A DNA stretch of 64,000 nucleotides from positions 1 through 64,000 of the forward strand of contig BGZK01000886.1 in NCBI GenBank assembly GCA_005406025.1, given 5' to 3'. This stretch comes from Eumeta japonica. Its lineage: Eukaryota; Arthropoda; Insecta; Lepidoptera; Psychidae. Below are positions 22,001 to 32,298 of this stretch, piece by piece (the first letter of the stretch is position 1; each line of letters starts with the position of its first letter). Position numbers and translations under genes: made by a program. The notes beneath the pieces were generated by a model. It was not told where the DNA came from. It did no database searches and worked only from the letters and a program-made list of their open reading frames with translations.

Positions 22001-22625
22001 TATTCTCCTCTTGGCAACAATAGGAAACGGTTGCTCGAGCAGCGGTTAAAAATTTTTCGGTAATTGGATTGCCCTGAAGAAAAGAAAAATAAACATTCCA
22101 TACGGAATTTAACGAACACGCCGAAACATTTATATTAGAAAGGTATGCCATGGCGATGAAGGAATCGGCCGACACGGCGTCGGCGGCGACGAGGTGCCAG
22201 TATTCGGAGCGGCCCGGGCGGCGGTGCGTCATCGTCGGCGGTGTTTTACGAGCGCGGCCGGGGCAGCCGGCGCGGTGCCTGTGTCGCGTTATCTGATCAC
22301 GGCTAATGTGTATTTATAGGGGCAGGTAGAGCGGCCGTGTAGCTCGGTAGCGCTCTTAAATTCGATAATTTAGTGCGGCTCATAAAGGCGGGGGCCGACC
22401 CGATAATTTCACTTATTGTCCCGATAAATTAAGCCAATTAGGTGGAGTTTACGCTGAAAAACGCGGAATCTAACCGATCGCCGGGTAATATATGCCGGAC
22501 TCCCACCAATTAGCCGGGGCGGCTGATGCGACCGCTGCTGGCTAATTGCGAGCTGTTGGAACGCTGCAGTTGTGATGACGTCGCACTCGTTGCACCCGTT
22601 GCACGCTGTATCACTGCAGCAAACA
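22000..22625. promoter_or_regulatory. GC island 1, candidate enhancer
   Basis: Sharply GC/CpG-rich against AT-rich flanks, with no sustained coding frame; the minus-strand frame 22232-21993 is cut off inside it and is not protein-like. It contains several homeodomain-type cores (GCCAATTA, CCAATTAGC, GGCTAATTG, TAATGTG) and GATAA/TTATC sites (CGATAATTT, GTTATCTGATC), interleaved over about 400 bp. Such site-dense, base-composition-preserved blocks are typical of conserved insect enhancers. Its target is unknown. Confidence 0.4.
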
Positions 22626-23710
22626 AATGTATATCCTCATTTCTTCCCATTTTCCCAGTCTCTCTTTTTTATTTTATTGAAACCATTTCATAGCTCCAAT
22701 TGATTAAAAAAAAATAGCAAAGCATATAAAAAATATTAAACATAAATCTCTTTGATAGTCAAAATTCAATGAAATAGATACATTTTATAACGTTATTGTT
22801 GATAAATAAATGATAATTACAATTATTAATTCATAATAATTATTATTGTAGGCTACCTTCATTAACATTTTTCGAAACAGCACCATCTACTGACTATTGA
22901 GTGAACAATCTTTGAGATGAGCAATACAGTAAGCATAAATTTGATGATGCTGCTAAATATTTAACATATTACAAAATAAATCTACTTTAAAGAAATAAAA
23001 CTCCAATTTGTTTTTTTTATTCACGAAGATTCTCACTACCACAACCTACAATCTGTATAAATGTGTTTCTATTTTTGCTATATCACGGAGCTCCGAATTG
23101 TATCTTACGTTTAATCGATAGTGAGATACATAGTTTATGACTGCTGTCACGGACCGCTGAAGTCTGCGACGTACGGACAAAAAAGTTAAAAAGGTATAAC
23201 GCAGGCTTAGTAATTTTATCTCAGATTTTAATCTCACCACTGCTGAGGTGTAACGTCCCACAATATTTTTATTTAAGATTTGAACGTTTCACTCTGATCC
23301 AATGGGGATCGTAAGCAGCAATTGATTTTTGTTTGTTGTTTGACTGTTGTCGTCAATTCAGTAAGTATCAACCACGCATGTAAATAAGCTTATACATCGA
23401 TATTCCATAATATCAGCAACACAATAAAATCATTAACATTGATGAAAATTCCAAAACTTTAAAAAAAAAAACATTAAATTATTACGGTTTTAAGCTGTCC
23501 TCAATCCACGCAGAGGCAGCGTGGATTTTCCATAGTCTAACTACCTTATTTTGAAATAAAAAAGATTGTTAGATATTATTGTCCAACAGCGAAGTGATTA
23601 AAACCTCAGGCAACAACACGAGTTTATTGAATTTATTTTAGTTTATTACTGAAACAATTAACTTTTTTTTATGATGGGTATAATGGGAATATACTTAATA
23701 AAGAAATATA
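22626..23710. other. AT-rich intergenic DNA
   Basis: Nothing supportable seen; a small minus-strand frame at 23046-23261 has no recognisable features. Confidence 0.4.
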
Positions 23711-24730
23711 TAAGATCAGCAAAAAATTTTTTTCGTATCTTATGTACAAACTCAAGAAAATTGTTCATCATATTTTATTTACATTTAATTATTGTATATA
23801 TGCAATTTTATTCAACGACTTGTTGGCATTTTTTAGGTAGTGACATAACCTCATTGCTGTAGACATTTTGGGACTTCCGATCAAAAAACTGCGACAAGTA
23901 GTTTTGGCAGTCCTCTCTTAATATTAACCTAACACTACCTAAAAATTTCTGAAGAGACCGGAACGGGTAAAAATCTGCGGGAGCAAGATAATGGCTATAT
24001 GATGGATGCATTAGCTTTTCCCAACCGAACTCTCTCAATATTTGCTGAGTGGCTAAAAATGTATGAGGTCTTGCATTATCATGATGAAAAACCACCGCCT
24101 TTCTGTTGATAAATTCCGGCCATTTTTTCTCTAATTCTTGTTTGAATCTCATCAGCAGTTGGCAGTAGAGATCCGAATTGATGGTTTTGCCCGGCGGTAA
24201 AAGCTCATAATGAATAATGTCCTTCCAATCCCACCATACACAAATCAAAAATTTATTGCGAGTTAATCCTGGTTTCGCTACAGTCTGTGAACTTTGTTTG
24301 CCTTTTCACCATGATCGTTTTCACACATTTCGTCGTAAGTAAACCATTTTTCATTACCAGTAATCAATATTTTCAAAAACGGATCGTTTTCATTACTTTT
24401 CAATAGCGAATCGCAAATGAGTACACGATTCAGTACATTTCTTTCAGTGAGAGCGTGTGGGACCCAAGTATCGAGCTTTTTTGTTTGTCCAGCTTTTTCA
24501 AATGGGACAAAGTATTTTGAAATAAATTCCCAGCTCTTCAGCTATGTCTTAAGAACTGATATGCCGATCTTGCTTTACTTTTCCCAAAATAGCATCGACT
24601 TTATCCGTAGCAGGTCGACCAGAGCGAAATTCATCTTTGACATCAAAATTACCGGACTGAAAACGCTTGAACCAGTTTTGTGCTACTATTGTCGACATTG
24701 CATTAGGCCCGTAAACGTAACTATTACTTT
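23711..24730 (-). mobile_element. mariner-family transposon, 5'-truncated (copy B)
   Basis: Same family as copies A, C and D. Minus-strand frame 24248-23808 is the longest intact piece: MICVWWDWKDIIHYELLPPG, then AVVFHHDNARPHTFLATQQI (catalytic aspartate) and SHYLAPADFYPF (family SPDLAPSDYHLF), ending near the C-terminus. Upstream, ERNVLNRVLICDSLLK-like and DTWVPHALTERN-like text can be read with frameshifts up to about 24480. Homology stops near 24730, so the transposase N-terminus and that terminal repeat are missing; a perfect 40-bp hairpin starts 24 bp beyond the break. The remaining end (TAAGATCAGCAAAAAATTT at 23711) is a degraded TIR. Confidence 0.85.
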
Positions 24731-24753
24731 TTGTGATTGTGTAGATTGAGATT

Positions 24754-24793
24754 TCTGTAGAACGGCGATATTAAAATATCGCCGTTCTACAGA
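24754..24793. repeat. Perfect hairpin, 19-bp arms, 2-bp spacer
   Basis: TCTGTAGAACGGCGATATT (24754-24772), two bases, then the exact reverse complement (24775-24793). It sits at the broken end of mariner copy B, next to a GC island. Confidence 0.95.
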
Positions 24794-24869
24794 TGACCGA
24801 TAAGCGACGGAAGGTCGGCAGCAAATATATTAGACCAATGGAATTTCTGAATAAATAAATGACATTACA

Positions 24870-25170
24870 AGTCGTCGGCGGGTGCAATCTGCCGGCCGCC
24901 CGCGCCCCGCTCCCCGTTCGCGCCGGCGCGTTATCTTCTGAAACTGGAGCGAGGCGGCAGTAAATCAGCGCGTACGACGTCGCTATTAGTTTTTTCTGAT
25001 AATTTACTGCGACGTTATCGATCGAGGGGCACGTCCGAACAGCGCGTAAATCAACCGCGATTGGTGATTAGGATGAAAACGTGTCGCGTTATCGCTAGGA
25101 AAACCGTTTATCATTCGCCATAGCGATAATTTGTATGAAATAGTCGCACGGCTCTTTCTAGGTTTGCGCT
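24870..25170. promoter_or_regulatory. GC island 2, candidate enhancer
   Basis: CpG-rich core (GCCGGCCGCCCGCGCCCCGC) followed by site-dense sequence: GCGTTATCTTCTG, CTGATAATTTACTG, ACGTTATCGATCG, GTGATTAGGAT, CGCGTTATCGC and GCGATAATTTG. The repeated GATA/TTATC and TAAT cores, and the lack of a coding frame, suggest a cis-regulatory element. Confidence 0.4.
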
Positions 25171-25499
25171 ATGCCGCATTGCCCTCATACTAAGGATATT
25201 TACTCAAAACATCAGCGACGAGACCGTGCAGAGCTGGTATTCGACTACGACTAGTATTATTATGAAATAGAATGCCCAAAAACGAAATTAGTCATGGTAA
25301 GCCATTCTAAAAGCATAGTAAAACATTATTTAAATATTTTTCCACTATTCCTCAAAAACGTGGCTCAAATTTTCATTTTCATCAAAAAAAAGAAACACAA
25401 ATTAATTTAATAGTGAATAAATAAGGAACATGGATGTTCCGAAGAAGCGTAGATAAAAAATAAACAAAAGTTATTATAAAAATGTTAAAATAACAATAT

Positions 25500-25920
25500 T
25501 GTTAGGTATTGTCGTGCTACCGCCACGTCGTCGTCAGTTTTCGGCTCCTTTAATTTAGTGTCTGGCGATGGCCTGGATCGCATTTATCTGTTCTCAAGCG
25601 ATAGAGAAACGCTAAAACGATACAGTGGAAAAATAATGGGAAAGAAAAAGGAACATACTGCGGGAGACGCGGCCTGGTCTCGCTCGCTGCGGCGCGCCCT
25701 CTTCCTTTCTCCGTTTTGGTCCAATGTCTTAATAACTGACTTGATAAATATACCGAAATTACGAATGGTACACTATGCTGACCCAATGCACGGGAGCCAT
25801 CACAATGCAATTTTTCACATGAAAAAGTGTATACGCCGCGGCGTATTAATGTGAGCTGTAATGACCGCTAGATGCCGCTTCTTTCAGTTGCGGAGGTATT
25901 GAGGAAAAATTGTGTGGAGC
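25500..25920. promoter_or_regulatory. GC island 3, possible regulatory or transcribed element
   Basis: Raised GC with open frames on both strands (plus 25558-25854, 98 codons; minus 25810-25550, 86 codons), so neither is persuasive as a gene. It contains CTCGCTCGCTGCGGCGCGCC and ACGCCGCGGCGT, the latter a perfect palindrome. No family match recognised for either product. Confidence 0.3.
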
Positions 25921-26690
25921 GATATTTTATTTCGGATTACTATTATGTCGTAACAAATATTTATTATTCAAATTAATATAGCCCTTACATCAAATATACG
26001 ATAATCTATTTGTAATATTCATTTTAATGTAATACAGATTCCAACAATAATCGGAAAGAAAAAAATGAGGTTGAGTACACCACGTCAACCTCTTTACTTA
26101 AATTACTCAAATGCTAGTTCCTCAAAACAAATACAGAAATATATAGACTTGTTGTACACATTATATATAAAGGAATGAAGGTAGTCTTATTTCAAGTAAG
26201 TACCTAAAGATATCCAATAAGTGAAGAGACAAACTTTATCTACATGGTACTGGCTGTACATAGAATTACATTTTATTCAAAAAATACATTGACGATAAAC
26301 ATCAAATGTATATATATTATTATTGCTCTCTTATTTCTAAAATGAAACAACAAGAACAGGAAATATTATCGAATCAAGTAATTAAGTTTTAAGAAATAAG
26401 TGCTAAATTTGTTGGTACTGCTCATTTTTCTCAAGAAAGTATTTGACGGATGACTTTTTTTGAATAATGTAAAAATATGAGGATACATGAGATACAAAAT
26501 TCAAACAAATTTTCGGTCGGCTAACTCATAGCATAGCTACTCTAAGCATATTAAATGGATAGGGCATCTTTTCAAACAAAATCCATCTATGCCGAACCGA
26601 AATGCAACTCGCAAATACCAACTGAATAAATCTACTAAATTTAGAATATAGTTAGAGATTCTAATCATAAACGCATATTCAAAATCATTA
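25921..26690. other. AT-rich intergenic DNA
   Basis: No supported gene, RNA or transposon end. Confidence 0.4.
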
Positions 26691-26699
26691 GTACCAAAA

Positions 26700-27450
26700 A
26701 GTATTATCGAGAAAAAGAAGTGAGAGCAAAGAAAAGTTTACAAATATTATTTGAAAAAAGAAATAAACGTGAATTTAAATCATTATTATCATATATAATG
26801 TAATGTCCCGATTGATCGAAAAAAAGAAGCAACCATTTCCTTACCAATGCTTCGATATTTTCAAACCATTGTTAAGAGAAACATTTAACTTTCGACGGTA
26901 AATCTTCAAATGGAAAGATCCATTATACATTAGCTTTTTGTTTCAGGTTTAAAGCAATACATCCAGCTCTCGTCGCCTGTTACTATTTTATACATAGCCA
27001 ATGATTGTCCTCCTTTTTATCATTTTACGATACTACTTTACACGCTGTCGCTTCCGGTCATCGGAAGCAAAAAAGTATTAAAGTTTATAAACCTTCGGAT
27101 GTTCATGCGAAGTCTTTTCACTTGATTCTTACCAATACATATTACAGGACGAATTTGAATACAAGCAATGTTTTTATCAGTTTCAATAATTGTCGTATAG
27201 TATTAGTATCGGTTACGGTAACTGCGATCGCCGGTCGACCTTCAGCATGTAAATAGTTAAAGAGTTGATCACGACTGAATTCACTGAACTAAGAATACAT
27301 AGAGCTACGAGATGAGCTTCCAAATGCCAAATGAAGTCTCAGGCAACTTGCTTATTGATTTAAGCCACGATGAAAATTGTAAAAATTATGACGCGAATTA
27401 ACCTCTCGAATTAAATTCACTATAATGTCGACAAAAAATTTTTAAAACGA
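26700..27450 (-). mobile_element. mariner-family remnant (third type)
   Basis: Minus strand, heavily mutated. From high to low coordinates one reads LHLAFGSSSRSSMY (N-terminal region), FSDFSRDQLFNYLHAEGRPA-like text, VTDTNTIRQL, and near 27000-26940 KIVTGDESWMYCF (the GDE/SW first catalytic block of mariner), then GKEMVASFF near 26840. These fall in the correct order and spacing for a mariner transposase, but many stops interrupt. Terminal repeats are not identifiable. Confidence 0.7.
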
Positions 27451-28250
27451 TGTCACTATTAAAAAACTAATATCGAGTCATACAAACATGACCTACTCTC
27501 AAAGAGTTCCGCTTTCAAAAACTATTATGGTATTTTTAATGTTCTCATTGCAAATGGACAGTTGTAGATATTTTCAGCACAATCTTCTTATATAAATAAG
27601 AACACTTGGTGTCCACGGTTTTGATTCGAACTGACCGTATACAGACTTTTAATTGCTTTTTCGATTCTGAATCACTGTCAATCGTAATGGATCCTCTGTT
27701 CTGCTACTAGATCAAGACTCACCCTTGATCGTAGCAGACCACCCACATTGGCTCTATGGCTCGTATTCGGTGTCAACCTCTTTATAGCTTAGATTTTTTG
27801 TCTTCTACATCCAGCACAATCCACAGTGAGTCAGGGATAAAGGGAGAAAAGGAGGATCCGCAGCAGTTCAAGCTGAATGAGATAGAAAAGCGGAGAATGA
27901 CGAAATCCTTGTGTACCTTTGCAGAGGATAGGGAGTCTGCCGCATGTATATTAGTACTATAGCTGCATCGGAGTGTAATTCATGGTTAACGTTTTTATAA
28001 ACCGTACATGCTATTTGTAGTCTACAATGGAGAGTTTATGGCTGTAGGCCTATGATGATATTGGTCAATTATATGAGACTATAAGGATGCGTTTTTCACG
28101 GGGTATGAATGTCACGAATTTAAATTGACTAAAAATATGTGTTATCCGGCGGAAGAAAATTTTGTATTATTAAGCGCCCAGTGAATCGAGGTGTAATTTT
28201 AATATGTTTTGTATATCATACTCTAATACAATAGGTTTTTGATATTATAT
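27451..28250. other. Intergenic DNA with an unassigned ORF
   Basis: A 68-codon plus frame at 27756-27962 (MARIRCQPLYSLDF...) lies in a slightly GC-richer patch. It has no recognised motif and could be a repeat fragment. Nothing else was seen. Confidence 0.3.
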
Positions 28251-28261
28251 CAGTAAATTAT

Positions 28262-28430
28262 TATGTCTCACCCCCTACCCCTCAGCCCATTCCCTCCACC
28301 TTCAGATATCTTATTCTTACCCAAGAGACTGCCTACGTACTGGGGATTTCTAAGAAGTATCGAATATCCATGGCCAAAAGTGACCACCAGCTTTATGGTG
28401 ACTTGCATGCTCGTTTACCCCTCGATCCGC
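28262..28430 (+). repeat. Dispersed SINE-like repeat, copy 2
   Basis: Shares with 3425-3960 (opposite strand) a pyrimidine-rich lead, TACTGGGGAT-type sequence and the tail CCATGGCCAAAAGTGACCAC...TTTATGGTGACTTGC...GTTTACCCCTC. Two independent copies show it is an interspersed family rather than unique sequence. Confidence 0.6.
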
Positions 28431-28552
28431 TATAAATAAAATTAAAAATCTATCAAATATGAAATCGATGTTCAGTAAAACAGAAAAAAATCTTTTTTTT
28501 TATACGTAAAATATCATTGTTTAATGCATTCAACCATTAAACTGGTTTTTTT

Positions 28553-29400
28553 AACTTCTTGCTATGAAAATTGAAAAATTTTCTTAAAATTGGATTTTAC
28601 TGTTTTCAGTCCGATTTTCAAAAATCGAGTTTTCACCAGATATTGACGTTTTAGGGTCCTATGAATTTATTTTTCGAGCGATGTTTGTATGTATGTGTGT
28701 TCATGTGTGCGTATGCGCATGTTGAAAAAATTTTCAGTGTTTTTTTGAAATATATCTTAAACTATTATACCGATAAATTTCAAAATCTACCTAGCCCTTG
28801 TGCTTAAAAAAACAACGTAGATTGTTGCAAACTACATCAAATTCGGTCGGTTTGTCGAGAGATTATCGTTAACAAAAAAATAGTAAAAACTTTTAAAGTT
28901 TCAGTGAATTGATGTTTGGGATCAATTGTTTTCTTTAGTTTAAAAAAACTGAGTTGAATGCAATAAAACAGATCAAAATCGAACGCGTTCGATAAATATC
29001 TTAGGTTAAAAAATTTAAAAAAATAGCATTTTAATAAAATAAGTCTTGATTTTTGAACTTGAAGAGCTAAAAACGTAACAAAAATTTTATTTTTGAACTC
29101 GGAGAACTTGATAAGGCAAGACACAAAAATTGATCTTTTAATTTGAAATAATTTACAACTAGGTATATTTTTGAAGACTTTAAGCTAGAAAGTAGGAAAA
29201 TTGTTTAAAAAATGGCCTATAAGGTCAACTGTTTTGTCGATTTTTTGTGCTCCAAAAGCTTAAAGATAAGTTTTTAATATTTAAGATAGCTATCATTTGT
29301 AAACTAGAAGAGCTGAAAAAAACATCGATAATTATCATAGCGAGAAGTTTGGGAGATAGCCTGCATGGTCAACCATTTTATAGATTTTTTTTTATGAATA
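28553..29400 (+). mobile_element. Unnamed TIR repeat with (TGYG)n core, copy 1
   Basis: Begins AACTTCTTGCTATGA (28553-28567) and has the matching inverted sequence TCATAGCGAGAAGTT at 29335-29349, 797 bp apart, one mismatch. It carries the family text CAGTCCGATTTT...TTGACGTTTTAGGGTCCTAT, a purine/pyrimidine-alternating microsatellite (28688-28722), and repeated AAACTATTATACCGATAAAT units. Homology with the copy at 54393 continues about 50 bp past the inverted repeat (GCCTGCATGGTCAACC), so the repeats are subterminal. No protein coding. Three other copies in the window are all on this strand. Confidence 0.75.
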
Positions 29401-29685
29401 TCATTGATACTTTACGTTATTTTTCTAGGATGGTGGAATTAAAAATTGATCTATTTAGATATTTACGTTTCATAGTTTAGTAGCTAGCAGTCAAAATGTT
29501 CTTTACGTTTTATAATGTTTTACCCCTATTCCATTCTCATAAGTTTTGATGTAGGTATCTCTGAGGGCATGATATAACCGTGTAACACTAACTGTGTAAC
29601 ATGATATAACAACGTATCTTCAAGCTTATAAACTAAAGCAACAATATTCTATCGTGTGAGATGTTAATTTGCGGTAATCCATAAT

Positions 29686-30004
29686 AGACACTTGCCTGCA
29701 ACATGCAATAACACGCAGCGTGGCACCTACCGAATCTATATTCAAAGAATTGAATATTGGTTCGAGAGAATTGACAAGTATCGTACACCTAGCAAGTAGC
29801 ATGAAACGTACGAAGACACTATCATTATAAGATTAGCTGACTAAGATAATTATAAAATTAACACTTGCTTAGTTGATCGATATCTGTCAATCCTCTCGAA
29901 TCAATATTCAATCCTTTGGATAGAGATTCGTAGTGGAGAGGCAGATTCGAGGGTCAGAGGTGAGTGCATGCTGCATGTTAATGCATGTTGCAGGCAAGCG
30001 TCTA
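29686..30004. mobile_element. Foldback MITE with long imperfect TIRs, about 320 bp
   Basis: The left arm TAGACACTTGCCTGCAACAT and the reverse complement of the right arm TAGACGCTTGCCTGCAACAT agree. The inner arms also pair (ATTGAATATTGGTTCGAGAG against ATTGAATATTGATTCGAGAG). Almost the whole element can fold back. No coding content and no clear target duplication. Confidence 0.8.
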
Positions 30005-30433
30005 AAGCAAAAATGTGAAAATAGTTCTTCGAAAGCAGAGGCTGGACATGTCACTGTTCATTAATAATTCTGCAACTACCATTATAGAAGGCCATGCTTG
30101 TTTTATAGGTCACAGTGGTTCTAAAGGAAGAATCTGGTCTTAAGTAATATGTAATAAATCTTTCACATTATCTTGTAAATTTAGTGCACAGTGGTTCAAA
30201 TTATACTGCCTTTCTCTTAGCAGGGCTTTCCAGGTATGCACAGTTAGAAAGCCGTTGATCATCGTCATGTATTAAAATTACGTATAAATGTGGATATTTT
30301 TTACTCTTTTGTACTTAACGTATATTTGATGAACATTTACATCAATATCGCATATCCATCAGAATAAGAGGCTATAATTTACAAAGATACTAGCGTCTGT
30401 GTCTAGCTTTAGCCACGTTTTTAACACGCTTTT

Positions 30434-30800
30434 ATAAGCTTGGGTTGTATCTAACTATGTATGTAGGTATGTACGTATGTAACGGAATCTTTGTGCTTAA
30501 TTTTCACCAATTTCAAGAAGTCTGATTAATTTGAAACTTTGCATACGTATCAAGGACTAATGACAATGCAATAATTTGATAACGGTTTCCCATTATCCTT
30601 ATAAGGACCGCCAGGATTAATATAAGCTTGGGTTGTATGTATCTATGTATGTAACGGAATCTTTGAGCTTAATTTTCACCGATTTCAAGAAGTCTGATTT
30701 ATTTGAAACTTTGCGTACGTATCAAGGAGCAATGACAATACAATAATTTGATAAGTTTATCTTCTTATCCTGATCAGGATCGCCAGGATCGAATAATTTC
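30434..30800 (+). repeat. Tandem duplication, 188-bp unit x2
   Basis: Both units start AAGCTTGGGTTGTAT and include GTAACGGAATCTTTG, TTTCAAGAAGTCTGATT and TTGCATACGTATCAAGGA (one change in unit 2), ending near CGCCAGGAT. The offset between the two HindIII-like AAGCTT starts is 188 bp. The function is unknown. Confidence 0.85.
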
Positions 30801-30968
30801 GTCACGTATCGTCTGCGTGAGAGCAAGTGGCTTATGACTGTTACGAAATTCTCTTACTGTTTTCTAATAGAATTTAGTAACAGTAATAAGCATTATTAAT
30901 AATTCAACTATTGTTGTATTGTTAAAAATTACAAACTTTTTACCAATCAACCGAACTAAAAAGTGAAA

Positions 30969-31293
30969 AATAAATATAGTTTAAAAAAACTAAAAAACAC
31001 GTTTTTGAAGCACATTAAACTGAAAAGCGAAAATAATCCTTAATATGAACCTAAAAAAATTAATGAACAATGATGAAAAATACTAGTATTATTGAGGAAA
31101 AAGCGTGGGTTGCTCTAGACACGAAAAATGTGGCACAAAGCGCCCCACGCTTTTTCCACAATAATACTAGTATTTTTTGTCATTGTTTATTATTTTTTTG
31201 AGTCCATATTAAGGATTATTTTTCACTTTTTAGTTTTTTAGTTTAATGTGCTTTAAAAGCGTGTTTTTTAGTTTTTTAAACTATATCTTTATT
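30969..31293. mobile_element. Foldback element, about 325 bp, near full-length hairpin
   Basis: The left arm (30969-31109) and right arm (31144-31293) are reverse complements along nearly their whole length. Examples are TACTAGTATTATTG against CAATAATACTAGTA, AAAAAGCGTGGG against CCCACGCTTTTT, and GCACATTAAACT against AGTTTAATGTGC. The loop is about 34 bp. No coding capacity. This is a foldback-type MITE; RNA from it would be a long double-stranded hairpin. Confidence 0.9.
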
Positions 31294-31299
31294 ATTGAA

Positions 31300-31687
31300 C
31301 CGAATCGCTACACGTAATCTAAAAATTCTTTCACTCATAGAAAGCTGTACCATCCCCGTGTAATATGACCTATATTTTATTTTGATACTAACGTTTTCTC
31401 CGGCTGCTTACCAATTATAAGCATTGTGCTACGTATCGGCAATAAATTTAATAACGGGACAGGGAGCAGCAGTAGAATCGGAAACCGAGACCGAGGCTGA
31501 AGTTAAGACGAGATCGGGTTTGAAATTGAGGATGAATGCGGGACTAGAATGAAGTGTGACTGGGAACTAAATCAGTACAGTACTGGTATCAGAATTGAGA
31601 GCGGGAAAGGTATTGGGATTGCAAGCAAAATAGATCAATATAAAAAACATTCTGTCTAAGTGGGTGAAGCCGCGGGCGAAAAGCTAG
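31300..31687 (+). mobile_element. Non-autonomous Helitron 3' part (Lep1-like)
   Basis: Contains TCATAGAAAGCTGTACCATC and TAATATGACCTATATTTTAT, shared with 41340-41791, then a purine-rich degenerate hexamer array (31455-31620). It ends GGGTGAAGCCGCGGGCGAAA/AGCTAG followed by T (CTAG 31684-31687). The GC-rich near-hairpin about a dozen bases before a terminal CTAG is the Helitron 3' signature. No TSD, as expected. The 5' end is lost. Confidence 0.75.
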
Positions 31688-31887
31688 TAAAGAAGCATCA
31701 AGTTTAACTGCCGTGAATAGAACAAATGGTAAGGTATTGATACATTGTGAAATAACGAAATGTACGAAGAATAGCCCGGGATGAGAAAATTGCCCAATTA
31801 GTAGAAGGAAACGTGCAGGGTAAAATTGGATTGCGTCATTTTATGTGAGTGATGTTACATTTACGACTATCGATTTCGATATTGTAT

Positions 31888-32298
31888 TGCACGACTCATA
31901 ATGCGAAGCATTAAGAAGTGCTCTACGAACGAATAATTTTTTTTCCTCAATTTCGTAACTTTTTTCATCAATAACACGATTAATAATTCATGTAATTTTA
32001 TTAACCTGTGCACTATTTGATAGATAATTTAATGAAGATTAATTCTATCACTGGTTCAAATCGATTTAACATAATACAATTAGAAAAAACTATCAAAATA
32101 GTCAAAAGAAATTTCCTGTCAATCAACACTTTTTTCGTTCCGGACACGATAGCGAGCGTAAAAATTCACTAATTTGATCCATTTTTTTTTTAATAGCTTG
32201 AGATCCACTGTCTGGAGATTGGTATTGAAAATGGTTAACTTGATTTGTGTCGTTTAATAGTTATTAACAAAAAACGAATGAACATTATGAGTCGTGCA
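31888..32298. mobile_element. Possible MITE bounded by a 16-bp inverted repeat
   Basis: TGCACGACTCATAATG (31888-31903) recurs as CATTATGAGTCGTGCA (32283-32298), a perfect inverted pair 411 bp overall, with AT-rich non-coding DNA between. The outer boundaries and target duplication are unclear. Confidence 0.55.

Noticed and set aside
25550..25854. Opposed ORFs of 86 and 98 codons
   Set aside because: Both strands open, no family recognised, and the region behaves like a GC island.
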